This document shows, one piece after another, positions 11,161-19,102 of a stretch of DNA of 28,085 bases. Position 1 is the stretch's first letter; each line of letters begins with the position of its first letter. The DNA comes from Acanthaster planci (Eukaryota; Echinodermata; Asteroidea; Valvatida; Acanthasteridae), in the NCBI RefSeq assembly GCF_001949145.1, contig NW_019091361.1, positions 965,781 through 993,865 of the forward strand, in the 5' to 3' direction. Both the position numbers and the translations under genes were made by a program. The notes beneath the pieces were generated by a model. It was not told the origin of the DNA. It was given only the letters and a program-made list of their open reading frames with translations, and searched no databases.

Positions 11161-11255
11161 TGGAGAAGACTGAAGTGAGGGCGGTATACTAACTTAATGG
11201 TGTCTCTTCTAGTACATTGCTGTACTTTACATCGCTTGCATGCTAGGCGTTCATT

Positions 11256-11309
11256 TTCGCTCGTCGCCCAGCGCCCTAGCAGGCGCTAGGCTGCTGGGCA
11301 ATGAGCGAA
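11256..11309. repeat. GC-rich inverted repeat (hairpin)
   Basis: TTCGCTCGTCGCCCAGCGCC on the left faces TGCTGGGCAATGAGCGAA on the right around a CCTAGC/GCTAGG centre. Most positions pair over about 25 bp. It lies inside the tandem repeat region. Confidence 0.6.
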
Positions 11310-11450
11310 GGCTTTCATTTGCCCGTGTGTGAGTTGGATCGGGAGAATATTGAAAATGAGGGCGGTATGTAACTTCACAGTCTGTCTTCAACATTGCTTG
11401 GTGTTCATTCTGTGCGAGCTAGCGTCGGAGAAGACTGAAGCAAAGAGAGC

Positions 11451-12759
11451 ACTCTGCATGATTGTATAATGACAGAAGTTGCTGCTGTATTTTAAATACA
11501 TTATCTCCATCTTGAGCCCATTTTCCCGTGAAAGCCTCTCAGGAGGTGGTATTAAAGTGTCTATATCCACGTTCCACGGGTTATGAGAGGTCAATAATCA
11601 GGATCGATCGTAGAGATATTTCTATAAATCACAAAGTTTGTACGTGTGGCTTCCAACTCGGGATATTTCGTCTACAAAAACCCAGGCCGAGTCCGAAGCT
11701 TGATTACTATTCAAGGGGTGTCTTAGGGGTGGGAATTTTTTTTTTAAATGAGGCGACTAACACTTGTGAAATTAAAAATGTCTTAGCGGTCACAATAATC
11801 ATCATCCGGTAATCATCATCAGCAATGTGTCCGGACTCGGGTTTACGTGAAGTACCCCGAGTTGGAACTATACCGCACCACCAATCAGCCCCTCAACCTA
11901 CCGAGCCCTCATGCAACAACACATACACGCACCACTCGGACTTAGGCACAGTCACACTAGGCTAGGTGACTTTAACCCTTGCACAGGATTCTCGACCCTT
12001 ACCTAGCCCGCCCCAGGATCAGCCCTTGTATGATCAGGACGACTAAATCTTGCTTGCGCGCGCATTTTATAGATTTCGCGCTGCTCTGACCACGCCCGCA
12101 CTCACGTGACCAAGCAGTGACTTCCGTTGCCCTATGCGATATCGCACAAGGCGGAGCCTATGCGCCGCGCTTGCTCAACACACAGCCATGCGCGCCTAAC
12201 ATCTGCCTCTGTTATATACTGGGCAGAGCGCCAGCTATAACTTTGCACCGTGCCTAGTGACTAGCGCCCTCTGTCACATCACAATACGCAATGGTGCAGG
12301 CAGGCCTAGGCTGAAATTCTGCTTGCGCCGGCCAAGTCACCACTTGCAATGCACTCAAATTCTCTACGAAACAGAGCATTTTGTGGCCCATGAACTTGAA
12401 GGTTTGTAGAAAACGTAGGTTGCCAGCTTGTGTCTTGGTGAGATTTGGAAAAAATTGGTGCCTGAAAACAGTTTTTCGACCACGGGCATCGATTTTTCAA
12501 ATAAAAATGGCGAGGGGCTTCACAGCTGCTTTGTAGGGACGACCTTCTGAGGAAATAATTTCATAAAAAGTCATCATTTAATGAATAGAAGTTCGAAAAG
12601 AAATCGAACAAAATGAGCTTTTATTTGATGTGTGTCTTGAACGCCTGAAATACAAACCCTGGGTATTTTTCTTGATCTTTTGAAGTTCAAGTATTTATCA
12701 CTGTTGGCTATAATGACAATTTATTTACTGGCGCCCAGCCTCAGCTAGCTGGCACATAA
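11451..12759. other. Intergenic, CpG-rich upstream region
   Basis: No gene was recognised. From about 12040 to 12300 the sequence is rich in CG dinucleotides, with GCGCGCGC, a CACGTG E-box (within TCACGTGACC near 12104-12113), the perfect palindrome TGCGATATCGCA (12135-12146) and a TTATATA element. This could be a CpG-rich regulatory stretch about 1 kb upstream of SRFBP1 or the remains of a repeat. A short inverted pair TTCCAACTCGG / CCGAGTTGGAA sits near 11650 and 11861. Confidence 0.35.
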
Positions 12760-12988
12760 GGCGTGTCCGAAACGGGCTTCCAGAGCTACGGCTGGGTCTA
12801 TTGTCTACACGTCTCCGCGCATTTCCAATGGGACGAAGACCTAGACCTAGCTCTAGACAAGAAATGCTAAGGCTGCATCCAAATCTGTTGTCTAGAGTTA
12901 GGTCTGGGTCTTCGCTCCATTGAAAGTAAGTGGAGACGCGTAGACAATAGACCTAGCCGTAGCTCTGGAAGCCCGTTTCGGACGCGGC
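12760..12988. mobile_element. Long palindromic foldback element (about 229 bp, ~95-bp arms)
   Basis: The left arm (about 12764-12859) begins GTCCGAAACGGGCTTCCAGA and ends in CTCTAGACAA. The right arm (about 12888-12983) begins TTGTCTAGAG and ends in GGAAGCCCGTTTCGGAC. The arms pair with few mismatches along their length (AGCTACGGCT, GGTCTATTGTCTAC, CGAAGAC). The loop of about 28 bp contains GGCTGCATCC. There is no ORF of note. It resembles a non-autonomous DNA transposon and ends about 300 bp before the SRFBP1 start codon. Confidence 0.75.
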
Positions 12989-13035
12989 CCTGAGCCGAGT
13001 AAGAGACATCGTTAAGTTGGCATACCGCCCTCATT
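12988..13035 (-). repeat. Inverted copy of the 11085-11450 repeat core
   Basis: On the - strand this reads GAATGAGGGCGGTATGCCAA, then CTTAACGATGTCTCTT. It matches the 11163 copy (GAAGTGAGGGCGGTATACTAA, then CTTAATGGTGTCTCTT). It abuts the palindromic element, so the two may have moved or duplicated together. Confidence 0.6.
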
Positions 13036-13290
13036 CGACCCTTCTGCAACACATGGTCTGCATGAGGAAAGGGGGCCGCATAACGCGAACGGGTAATGTG
13101 TTGTACTACAAATTACAATTACGCGTGAGGATTGACAACTGATTTCTGCTCCGGCCTTATTTGACTTTGAGCTAGCTCTATCGTTTCTCGTGTGTCGGCT
13201 GCTCTGTAAATGGAGATGAATATCAAATAGGCCTACACACCATGTAGTTGAATGTATTGAGTAAATCTAGTTTGAAGTTACAAATACAAG
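13036..13290 (+). promoter_or_regulatory. Probable SRFBP1 5' flank / 5' UTR
   Basis: This sequence lies directly upstream of the SRFBP1 start codon. It has several CpG-containing patches (GGGGCCGCATAACGCGAACG, ACGCGTGAGG) and no convincing TATA box. An in-frame TGA at 13273-13275 shows that translation does not extend further upstream in this exon. The transcription start cannot be placed from sequence. Confidence 0.35.
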
Positions 13291-13317
13291 ATGGATAAAG
13301 TGCAGTTCAATAATGAG
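13291..13317 (+). CDS. SRFBP1: SRFBP1 (BUD22-domain protein), exon 1 with start codon
   Basis: The ATG in ACAAGATGG is followed by nine codons, MDKVQFNNE, and a GTAGGC donor in phase 0. Vertebrate SRFBP1 also begins with a short segment ending in an NNE-like motif before VV.(L/M)R, which is how exon 2 starts. SRFBP1 (p49/STRAP) binds serum response factor in vertebrates, and the BUD22 family takes part in 18S rRNA processing in yeast. The seven exons here add up to 1383 nt (460 codons plus stop), close to the roughly 430 residues of the human protein. The in-frame stop 18 bp upstream and the good Kozak context support this start. Confidence 0.85.
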
Positions 13318-13898
13318 GTAGGCCAGGCCGGCCAAAAGTTAGTAGGTAACATGGAGGAAGGAAAACTTCCTCCATGGTAGCCCCACTAGTGGGGCACGGA
13401 CTCTCACTCCCGATCCATCCTTGATGGGTCGGGAGTGAGAGTCTGTGCCACACTAGTGGGGTTACCTCCATGGTAGGTAATAAGCATGCCGCATGTATGG
13501 GCCGAGGTTTATAGAGCAGTACTAGCCTAGTATTTTATTTTATTTATTGTTATTATTATGTAGTTAATCGGTAGGGGCTATCATTACATTAACATGATTA
13601 ACAACAGTGAGTTAATAATATGACATATTAGTGTTATCGCTAAGGTGATTTTGCACAATGATAGATCATGGAGATAGGCATTGGGAAGGCAAAAGGAGAA
13701 AACGTTGCCCCTTTTTCATTTTTTTCTTCTCACTGTCACTGTCAATCAGACATTGGCTTCTTAATGGAACTTTTCAGCAGCCAATCAGCAAGGTTCTACC
13801 AACTGAGCTTGGACTCCATGGCCATGTTTATGTGTAACTTGCTTTGAATGTTTTGCTGTTCCGGCACTACCTAAATTCATATGTATTACTCCTTTCAG
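13318..13898 (+). other. SRFBP1 intron 1 (581 bp)
   Basis: GTAGGC to TTTCAG intron. It contains the compound hairpin at 13342-13481 and an AT-rich stretch with TTATT repeats around 13530-13560. Confidence 0.8.
13342..13481. mobile_element. Nested double hairpin / foldback element flanked by GTAGGTAA
   Basis: The main palindrome pairs 13372-13419 with 13423-13473: CCCCACTAGTGGGG..CACGGACTCTCACTCCCGAT faces GTCGGGAGTGAGAGTCTGTG..CACTAGTGGGG, with a loop of only a few bases. A smaller hairpin (ATGGAGGAAGG, AAAA, CTTCCTCCAT) precedes it. The sequence GTAGGTAA occurs on both sides (13343-13350 and 13473-13480) and may be a target duplication. It starts 25 bp inside intron 1. Confidence 0.65.
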
Positions 13899-13987
13899 GT
13901 TGTCAACTTGAGGAACGTTGTGAAAAGGGTGAAAGTACTCAGTGCACACTCTCTAACAAGGCAGATTACAAGGCTTCGAAAGAAAAA
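13899..13987 (+). CDS. SRFBP1: SRFBP1 exon 2, N-terminal basic helix
   Basis: The acceptor is CTCCTTTCAG and the donor GTAGGA, ending two bases into a codon. It encodes VVNLRNVVKRVKVLSAHSLT and then RQITRLRKK (residues 10-38). The vertebrate counterpart has the same plan (VV.(M)R..VKR(I/V)(R/K)VL......R....LK.KK). The segment is strongly basic, in line with a nuclear or nucleolar RNA-associated protein. Confidence 0.85.
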
Positions 13988-14009
13988 GTAGGAATTTCTG
14001 AATAAAATG

Positions 14010-14173
14010 AATACAAGTGATTCATAATAGAGTTTGCAACGCATTGGCCAACCACAACGCGCGAAATCTGTTGAACCTTTCCAAACGCCCATTTGGTCGA
14101 CGGATCTCACGCACTGTGATTGGCCAACGTGTTGCAAACTCTTGGAGGCGCACCGTTGTGAAACGCCTGTATT
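14010..14173. mobile_element. Foldback element, family A, diverged copy
   Basis: The ends are AATACAAGTGATTCATAATA and, reverse-complemented, AATACAGGCGTTTCACAACG. Inside, GAGTTTGCAACGCATTGGCC faces GGCCAACGTGTTGCAAACTC. The same element in better condition is at 19103-19280. Compared with that copy, the left arm lacks about 10 bp (the GCGCCNCCAA segment). Confidence 0.85.
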
Positions 14174-14314
14174 GTTTTCCTTCATGTCAGTCAGTAATGA
14201 CTAAACCTTGTTCCCTGGTTTGCTGGTGCAGGGTAGCTTGTTCAGATAGCAAAACATGTTGATTTTACACAGTAAATGTATGCATTGATCTGTCATGGTC
14301 TCTCAATCAGTTTG

Positions 14315-14682
14315 TTAACCACTTAGAGCCGGGTGTCCCCGAATGCGGACCCATTCGTCTAATTCACACAGCCGGGTGGCCTAAGTTGGGGACAGGAATG
14401 ACTGCTATGAGTCACCATAGGCTGTAAGCGTATTGTGAAGCACAATGGCATGAAGGACCGCAGCGCTCTAAGCCAGCCTGGCCGACGAATGCATCGTCCA
14501 GCCTGCCCATTGTTTGTCATTCCTGGGGGCTGAAGGCAAACAAACAAGCTGTTATGTAACTCCATAATAGACGTAACAATGGTGACAAGTAAGGTGAATA
14601 CGAATGTTAAAGTCAAATTCATAAAGCACCGCCCGGCAGCTTGTGATTCAAGGGACTGTTTTACCCGGCGGCAAGTGGTTAA
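14315..14682. mobile_element. TTAA-flanked, piggyBac-like non-autonomous element
   Basis: TTAA at 14315-14318 is followed by CCACTTAGAGCCGGGT. TTAA at 14679-14682 is preceded by ACCCGGCGGCAAGTGG, which is the inverted repeat with a few mismatches. TTAA duplication is the signature of piggyBac-superfamily insertion. The 360-bp interior has no transposase ORF. A related element is at 26856-27179. Confidence 0.7.
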
Positions 14683-14889
14683 ATGCTGTTTTGTGTGTAT
14701 GCTCTTTAAATAACGTTACTTGTTGATATCAGAAATTTTTAGTGTCCGGAATAAATGTATTTGGAATTCCACTGACACTCATTCAATTTGTAGAGTTACT
14801 AAATACATGTACAGTATACAATAGCGGACCCTTGTGATTTGCTGCACTTTCTGCAACGATACCTGAAAACTCTCCAAACCGTTGAACAG

Positions 14890-15034
14890 GGGCTCAGAGC
14901 AGCAGTTGCTGAAGAACAAGAGACGAGCGGAGAGGTTTGTGGCAGAGATAGAAGCCATGAAAGACCTTCAGCCAGACACTGTCACCAAGAAGGCTGTGAC
15001 TATTAAAAGGTCCCTTCAAGATGTCCTCAACAAC
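14890..15034 (+). CDS. SRFBP1: SRFBP1 exon 3, conserved BUD22-domain core
   Basis: The exon begins with one base completing a lysine codon and ends in phase 0 before GTACGC. It encodes residues 39-87, including LLKNKRRAERFVAEIEAMKD and LQPDTVTKKAV. The pattern LLKN.RRA.R...EI.AMK.L.PD.VTK.A is the most recognisable block of SRFBP1. It is predicted to be helical and charged. Confidence 0.93.
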
Positions 15035-15918
15035 GTACGCTTCTGTCATTTTGCGCTCCTATTATTTGTCATTATTGTAGTCAGACCAAAATTTTCTTTA
15101 AGATAAAGGCACTTGCCTTGACTTGACCCCCAAAACCTGAAGCAGACTGAGAAACCAATATTTTTCTAATAATCAACTAATTAGCTGACTCCAAGATCAT
15201 CTCTCAGGACAATCCAAATGGGCCCCTTTAATTGGCAGAAAGCTTTGTGTTGGGTCTTGTACAGTGTGACTGTGAAAGTGGCTGTGTATCATAGTTACCA
15301 CAAAGCTTTCCGCCATTGGTTAGGGCCACTGTAAACGATCATGGTCATTAGATTCGTCGGTAGAGACAGGAAAATCAGCCAGTCTTTTACATGTACACGT
15401 AGCATGAAAGGAATTTATGCCCTGGATGCCTAAAAGTGAAGGACAAGGGGAAATCCACTGTCATCCACGTATTGGACACCCATCTCTGTTATTCCTAAAT
15501 TGGGCAGAATTTCGTGACATTGCTAAATAAGTTGTGCTTACTTCAGTCGAAAATTTCGCTTACTGATTTCATGGAGTGGTTTTGCTAGTGGTAGCGCACA
15601 CATGTCACTAAGTTAAGCAAGTTCTTACTCTGAGATAAACAGGCCTTTTGCTGTGTTTAGTGCTAACAGTCTCAATGATGTACGTGGAGCCTCTGTTAGC
15701 ATAAACTTGGTGCTAAGCAGGGCCATGAAATTAGGCTCTGATGTCACCAAAAGGAGCAGTAAAACTTGGACGACAAGACTGCTGCAAAGTATCGTTCTTC
15801 TTGTACATGTGCCTATTTAAACTGAAAGTCGTGGTTGATTTTGCTTTGGGATATCTGGTGTTACTGATTTTTTGTCAGATTTTGTTACGTGTGATCCTTG
15901 ATCTGTTGTTGTTTTTAG
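15035..15918 (+). other. SRFBP1 intron 3 (884 bp)
   Basis: GT-AG intron containing the short element at 15219-15329. The remainder shows nothing recognisable. Confidence 0.8.
15219..15329. mobile_element. Short foldback element (about 110 bp)
   Basis: TGGGCCCCTTTAATTGGCAG..AAAGCTTTGTG on the left faces CACAAAGCTTTCCGCCATTG..GTTAGGGCCA on the right, giving about 30-bp arms around a loop of roughly 45 bp. It has no coding capacity. Confidence 0.6.
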
Positions 15919-16000
15919 CCAAAGTCCACTGCAAAGGATCGAGTGTTGGTACGAATTATCTACCACAAACTCATACAAGAAAGGGTGTCGAGATTTAAAG
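15919..16000 (+). CDS. SRFBP1: SRFBP1 exon 4, BUD22 domain
   Basis: The acceptor is TTGTTTTTAG and the donor GTAAGA. It encodes PKSTAKDRVLVRIIYHKLIQ and then ERVSRFK (residues 88-114), ending one base into an aspartate codon. The vertebrate protein has P.STA.(E/D)R...R...H.L......V...K at this point, so the exon aligns well. Confidence 0.88.
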
Positions 16001-16568
16001 GTAAGAGCTTTCTTTTTGCCCTAATGCTGGTACTTAAGGATTATGTGGAAAGTTGTATTAAATTTGGAAAGTGGGGTATATTTTAATTTCTTAACTAAAA
16101 TTATGGCAAAGGAGACAAAGTTTTAGAAGAATCTTGGCAGTTACTTGAAACAAACAAGGAAAGAATTCCATGTACGGGTGTCATGAATTTTTGCCAGCAG
16201 TGACTTACCGCATTAGCCGTCTGAAAGCAATCAACTGTCCTAAAAAGACAAATTCAGCAGTGAAAATAGGGAGTTACAGGTATTCACTTAGAAAACACTT
16301 CAAATTTTTCAGAGCAGTCTCCTAGGGTTTTGCGCAGGGTGTCAAGCAGCATGCCTATATGCCATTCTTTCAACAACCCAACAGCCAAAAGTTGTACATG
16401 GACTTTCTTTCAAGATATTTCAAGGGGAAACAGGCCCTCGGGTGAAAGGAAAAGGGCATTAATTATTTGTCGCCGTGAACATCACAGCAGCCGTAGTGTT
16501 TAGTTCAGTAATAATTTGGTGTAGCTGAGTGTTTGACCGAGTCTGAATGTCTTACATGTAGCTTTGGA

Positions 16569-16667
16569 AGTGGTGCACCCAGGGTTTGTCGTTGGGGGAG
16601 GACTTGGACCGGAATTCACCCCCTCCCCCAAATGATGCTCACCTACCCCTCCCCTGGGTGCACCACT
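16569..16667. mobile_element. 99-bp element with perfect 16-bp inverted termini
   Basis: AGTGGTGCACCCAGGG at the left is exactly reverse-complementary to CCCTGGGTGCACCACT at the right. The interior also pairs partly (TTGGGGGAGG with CCTCCCCCAA) around GGACCGGAATTC. It is probably a miniature element. Confidence 0.65.
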
Positions 16668-16782
16668 GAGCTTTGATCAGCAACATGTATGCTCCCATGG
16701 AAGCCACTAGCTTGCATTTGTATCCATTTCTCACAGAGGTACATGTGGCAACTGTCAAGACTCTCAAAGGCAGCTATAGGCC

Positions 16783-16863
16783 GTGTCCAAATTACGCAAG
16801 TCTACTGTTGCCAAGGTTCATAGAGTCCTGTGTAATTTCAAGCTGTAGCCAAGTAATTCAGAC
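16783..16863. repeat. Fragment of the 'ACTTGGCTG' short-element family
   Basis: The right end, reverse-complemented, is GTCTGAATTACTTGGCTACA, nearly the terminus seen at 2621 and 8593. The left side has GTGTCCAAATTACGCAAGT, a weaker match. The upstream stretch 16690-16720 carries the CATGGAAGCCACTAGC segment shared with 7122 and 8633. Confidence 0.45.
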
Positions 16864-16884
16864 ATTTATATAACGGGTTTTGCC

Positions 16885-16958
16885 CTTACCCAACGTATAN
16901 GAACCCACGACCTCCTGCTTACTAGTGCAGATGTCTTAACCAAATTAAGATCTCCCCA
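16885..16958 (-). repeat. tRNA-derived SINE head fragment
   Basis: On the - strand there is an A-box-like CTTAATTTGGTTA, then an anticodon-arm-like CTGC-ACTAGTAA-GCAG, then GGAGGTCGTGGGTTCN, which fits a B box (GGTTCGANNCC) interrupted by the unknown base at 16900. The acceptor stem does not pair well, so it is more likely a SINE or pseudo-tRNA than a functional tRNA gene. Confidence 0.5.
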
Positions 16959-17392
16959 ACACAAAATACATCTTGAAATAATTCAGACAAGGCCTTAGAT
17001 ACACCTGTGCCTTCTGTCATGTTGTCATGCACCGTATGTGGGTCATTCTATAAATTTGGGCTCTAATTTCTTTGTCATGTCCCTGTCACATCTGACATGA
17101 ATCTGTAGGTTAAGATCACATTCTTCAATTTCCAAGAGTGATTGAGTAATGCAAATTACCTGCCACACAAGTCAAAATGGTTTGACCTCAGTTTCATTGA
17201 TTGGGTTGGGTTGGCTGTAACAGGACATATTGGAGCTGTACATTCAAACCCAAAATTTACTGAGTGATCCATTTTTCCCATGTACTTGACCCCACATATT
17301 GGCCTCTGATATTGTTTTTAAGTTTTATTCAGTAGTTCTCATGGCTGTTTATAGACAGTGCCAACAAAGTTTCAGATTTTTTTGTATTACAG

Positions 17393-17990
17393 ACATGGTC
17401 ACCAAGGACCTGCTCATGACCGGAACCAAGAAGCACCGACGTCTCCGCAAGAGCAAATTTGAAGCAGAGGCCGAAGCCAGACTGAAGGAGGAGGAAGATT
17501 ATCACGTCACCTTGGAGCAGATGATGACACTGGATAAGATAAAGGGGGCTGAAAGTGACAAGGACGATGGCAGTGAAGATGATAGTGACGAAGATTTGCA
17601 AGTGACCTTCGGGAAGATAAGAACATTGGATGAGAGGAAACAAGGTGATGAAAGGGAGCATGATTATGATGAAGATGCTCAGCTCACTTGGGAGAAGATG
17701 AAGATAAAGGAGAAGATGCATCGGGACAGGGAGAACAGTGATGATGATTCAGCAGAGTCTGAGAATGGAGATGGAGCTATAAAACAGTCATTCCGTGAAC
17801 GCAACACAGAAAAATTGGAACCAGTTGCCGAAGACAGTATTGTTTCTGATATTCCACAGTCAAGAAAGACTGGGAAGAGAAAACTGGACTCAATGTTTTT
17901 AGGAAGCCTGTCAAGTATGCAGGATGATGACATCACACAGATGTTACAGACAACAAAGAAAGAGTCCCAGAAGCAAAAAGTCAAAGCAAA
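17393..17990 (+). CDS. SRFBP1: SRFBP1 exon 5, large acidic/basic low-complexity exon
   Basis: This is the largest exon (598 nt, residues about 115-314). After TTTGTATTACAG it opens with DMVTKDLLMTGTKK, then a basic cluster HRRLRKSK that could act as a nuclear localisation signal. Three imperfect repeats follow, each with a (Y/D)..(V/L)T(L/F/W)..(M/I/K).TLD-like core (V153, V185 and L212), separated by Asp/Glu/Ser-rich tracts such as DKDDGSEDDSDED. Near the end comes KTGKRKLDSMFLGSLSS, which corresponds to the vertebrate RKLES.F..SLSG motif. The exon ends two bases into a lysine codon before GTAAGT. Sequence between the conserved motifs is poorly conserved across animals, so the repeats may be lineage-specific. 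Confidence 0.88.
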
Positions 17991-18340
17991 GTAAGTGGCA
18001 TGGGTGATGTAATGCCACTGCCAACTGCGTTACTAGGTGTATGGGGGGTGCTTCCTCAGTTGACCTCTTGCTTTTCTAACAAAATTGAAGGTGGAACTAC
18101 AGTTTTGTACGTGTACATGAACTACATGTACATGGACATGTTCTGTGCATGTATATGTACATGTAGTTCATGTACATGTAGTTGATGTACATGTTCTGTT
18201 CATGTACATGATGGCATGTACATACACATTGTTTGGGTCTATTATTTGTGGATGATAGGAAGTATTCCATTCCTCTGCCTTAATGCCAGTGTACTATTTC
18301 AAAAATTTACAAGATTTCAAATATCTTTTTTGTCCCCCAG
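17991..18340 (+). other. SRFBP1 intron 5 (350 bp)
   Basis: GTAAGT to CCCCCAG intron containing the TGTACATG cluster at 18106-18222. Confidence 0.8.
18106..18222. repeat. Cluster of TGTACATG palindromes
   Basis: The octamer TGTACATG or a one-base variant recurs about ten times in roughly 115 bp, interleaved with TGTTCTG and TAGTTCATG. The octamer is self-complementary, so many alternative hairpins can form. Single copies of the same motif are scattered through the window (for example 22158-22169 and 27296-27303). Confidence 0.75.
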
Positions 18341-18525
18341 GCGACTGCAGAAGCAACAGCCAAATGTGAGAGCAGCCCAAGAGAGTTCTCGATCACCACC
18401 AGAAACAAAGAAGCAGAAGGTCCCCATGGTGGACCAACCAAACCCCGTCAGACAAACCACGGCGGAGAAATTGATACCCGGTATCAACTGCCACCCAGAT
18501 CTCCCGCCGAGACACACTCGCAGAG
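18341..18525 (+). CDS. SRFBP1: SRFBP1 exon 6, linker region
   Basis: The acceptor is TTTTTTGTCCCCCAG. The frame runs from a split lysine codon through RLQKQQPNVRAAQESSRSPP to LPPRHTRR and ends one base into a codon. Two GT donors are possible, at 18526 (GTCAGG) and 18531 (GTTTCT). Only the first keeps the frame into exon 7, so it is preferred although GTCAGG is not an optimal donor. The region is disordered-looking and rich in Gln, Pro, Lys and Arg. Confidence 0.78.
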
Positions 18526-18640
18526 GTCAGGTTTCTTTTACAATCCCTAATAGTATCAGTGAGTAACTTTGTACAGAAGCAAATGCAAGTGCTAATCATA
18601 GGAAGAGTGAACAAAGTGCACTGCATTGCATGCATAGGAC

Positions 18641-18835
18641 CGGGGGGGGGGGGTTAGCGTAGTGGTTCTTTCCTCGCTTTGCACCAATGAGGCTCGGGTT
18701 CGAGTCCTGGCTTGGCCCAAGCTTTAAGTGCATCTGGTTTCCAACCCATACTCACTCTCGCAGGTTTTCTCTGGGTACTCCGGTTTCCTCTTGCCTCTAA
18801 AACTGGACCTTCTTCCTAAGTCCATAATGTTATGC
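18641..18835 (+). mobile_element. tRNA-derived SINE
   Basis: After a G-run, the RNA polymerase III A box TTAGCGTAGTGGTT (18654-18667) and B box GGTTCGAGTCC (18697-18707) are both close to consensus with normal spacing of about 30 bp. The body that follows contains GGTTTTCTCTGGGTACTCCG and GTTTCCTC, a motif I recall from conserved SINE central domains of marine invertebrates (possibly the Nin-DC type; recalled, not checked). The 3' end is not obvious. The orientation is the same as SRFBP1. Confidence 0.75.
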
Positions 18836-19102
18836 TGGTTATTATAAAGGTTATGAATAAACATATAGTTATTGGCACAAATAGCCTGAGAAACAATAAC
18901 ATGCATACGAGGACTGACTTCCATGCTCAAGCCCAAATACTTGAGTGCTGCAAGATTTAACTGAAAGAGGGAATAACTGAGGAAAATTCATTTGCATGTG
19001 TACTGCAGCATTCATACGTCTGTGTTATGAGGTACATGTAATATTATCAGCAATGTCCACACCGTGTAAATGAATAACAGAAAAATGAAAAAAAAAGTTA
19101 CG

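Larger units (their letters stand above)
11085..11450. repeat. Degenerate tandem/dispersed repeat, core GAAGACTGAAGTGAGGGCGG
   Basis: The core recurs at about 11092, 11163, 11341 (as GAATATTGAAAATGAGGGCG) and 11429. The copies at 11163 and 11341 are about 178 bp apart and share downstream text (GGGCGGTAT, TAACTT, GTCT..CTTC, ACATTGCT, GTTCATT), so they look like an old tandem duplication. An inverted copy lies at 12988-13035, close to the SRFBP1 start. Confidence 0.6.
13988..14889 (+). other. SRFBP1 intron 2 (902 bp)
   Basis: GT-AG intron. More than half of it is two mobile elements, 14010-14173 and 14315-14682. Confidence 0.8.
16001..17392 (+). other. SRFBP1 intron 4 (1392 bp)
   Basis: GTAAGA to TTACAG intron. 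It carries a small hairpin (16569-16667), fragments of the 'ACTTGGCTG' repeat family (16690-16863) and a tRNA-like fragment (16885-16958). It has one undetermined base at 16900. Confidence 0.8.

Noticed and set aside
12104-12113. TCACGTGACC as a CLEAR/E-box regulatory site
   Set aside because: The single motif is about 1.2 kb from the SRFBP1 start codon with no other support; noted only within the regional description.
17329-17721. A 130-codon - strand ORF
   Set aside because: Antisense shadow of the Asp/Glu-rich SRFBP1 exon 5, which yields a Leu/Ile/Phe-rich reverse reading.
18531-18536. Alternative exon 6 donor GTTTCT in SRFBP1
   Set aside because: Using it leaves the joined reading frame out of register with the conserved final exon; the donor at 18526 keeps it.
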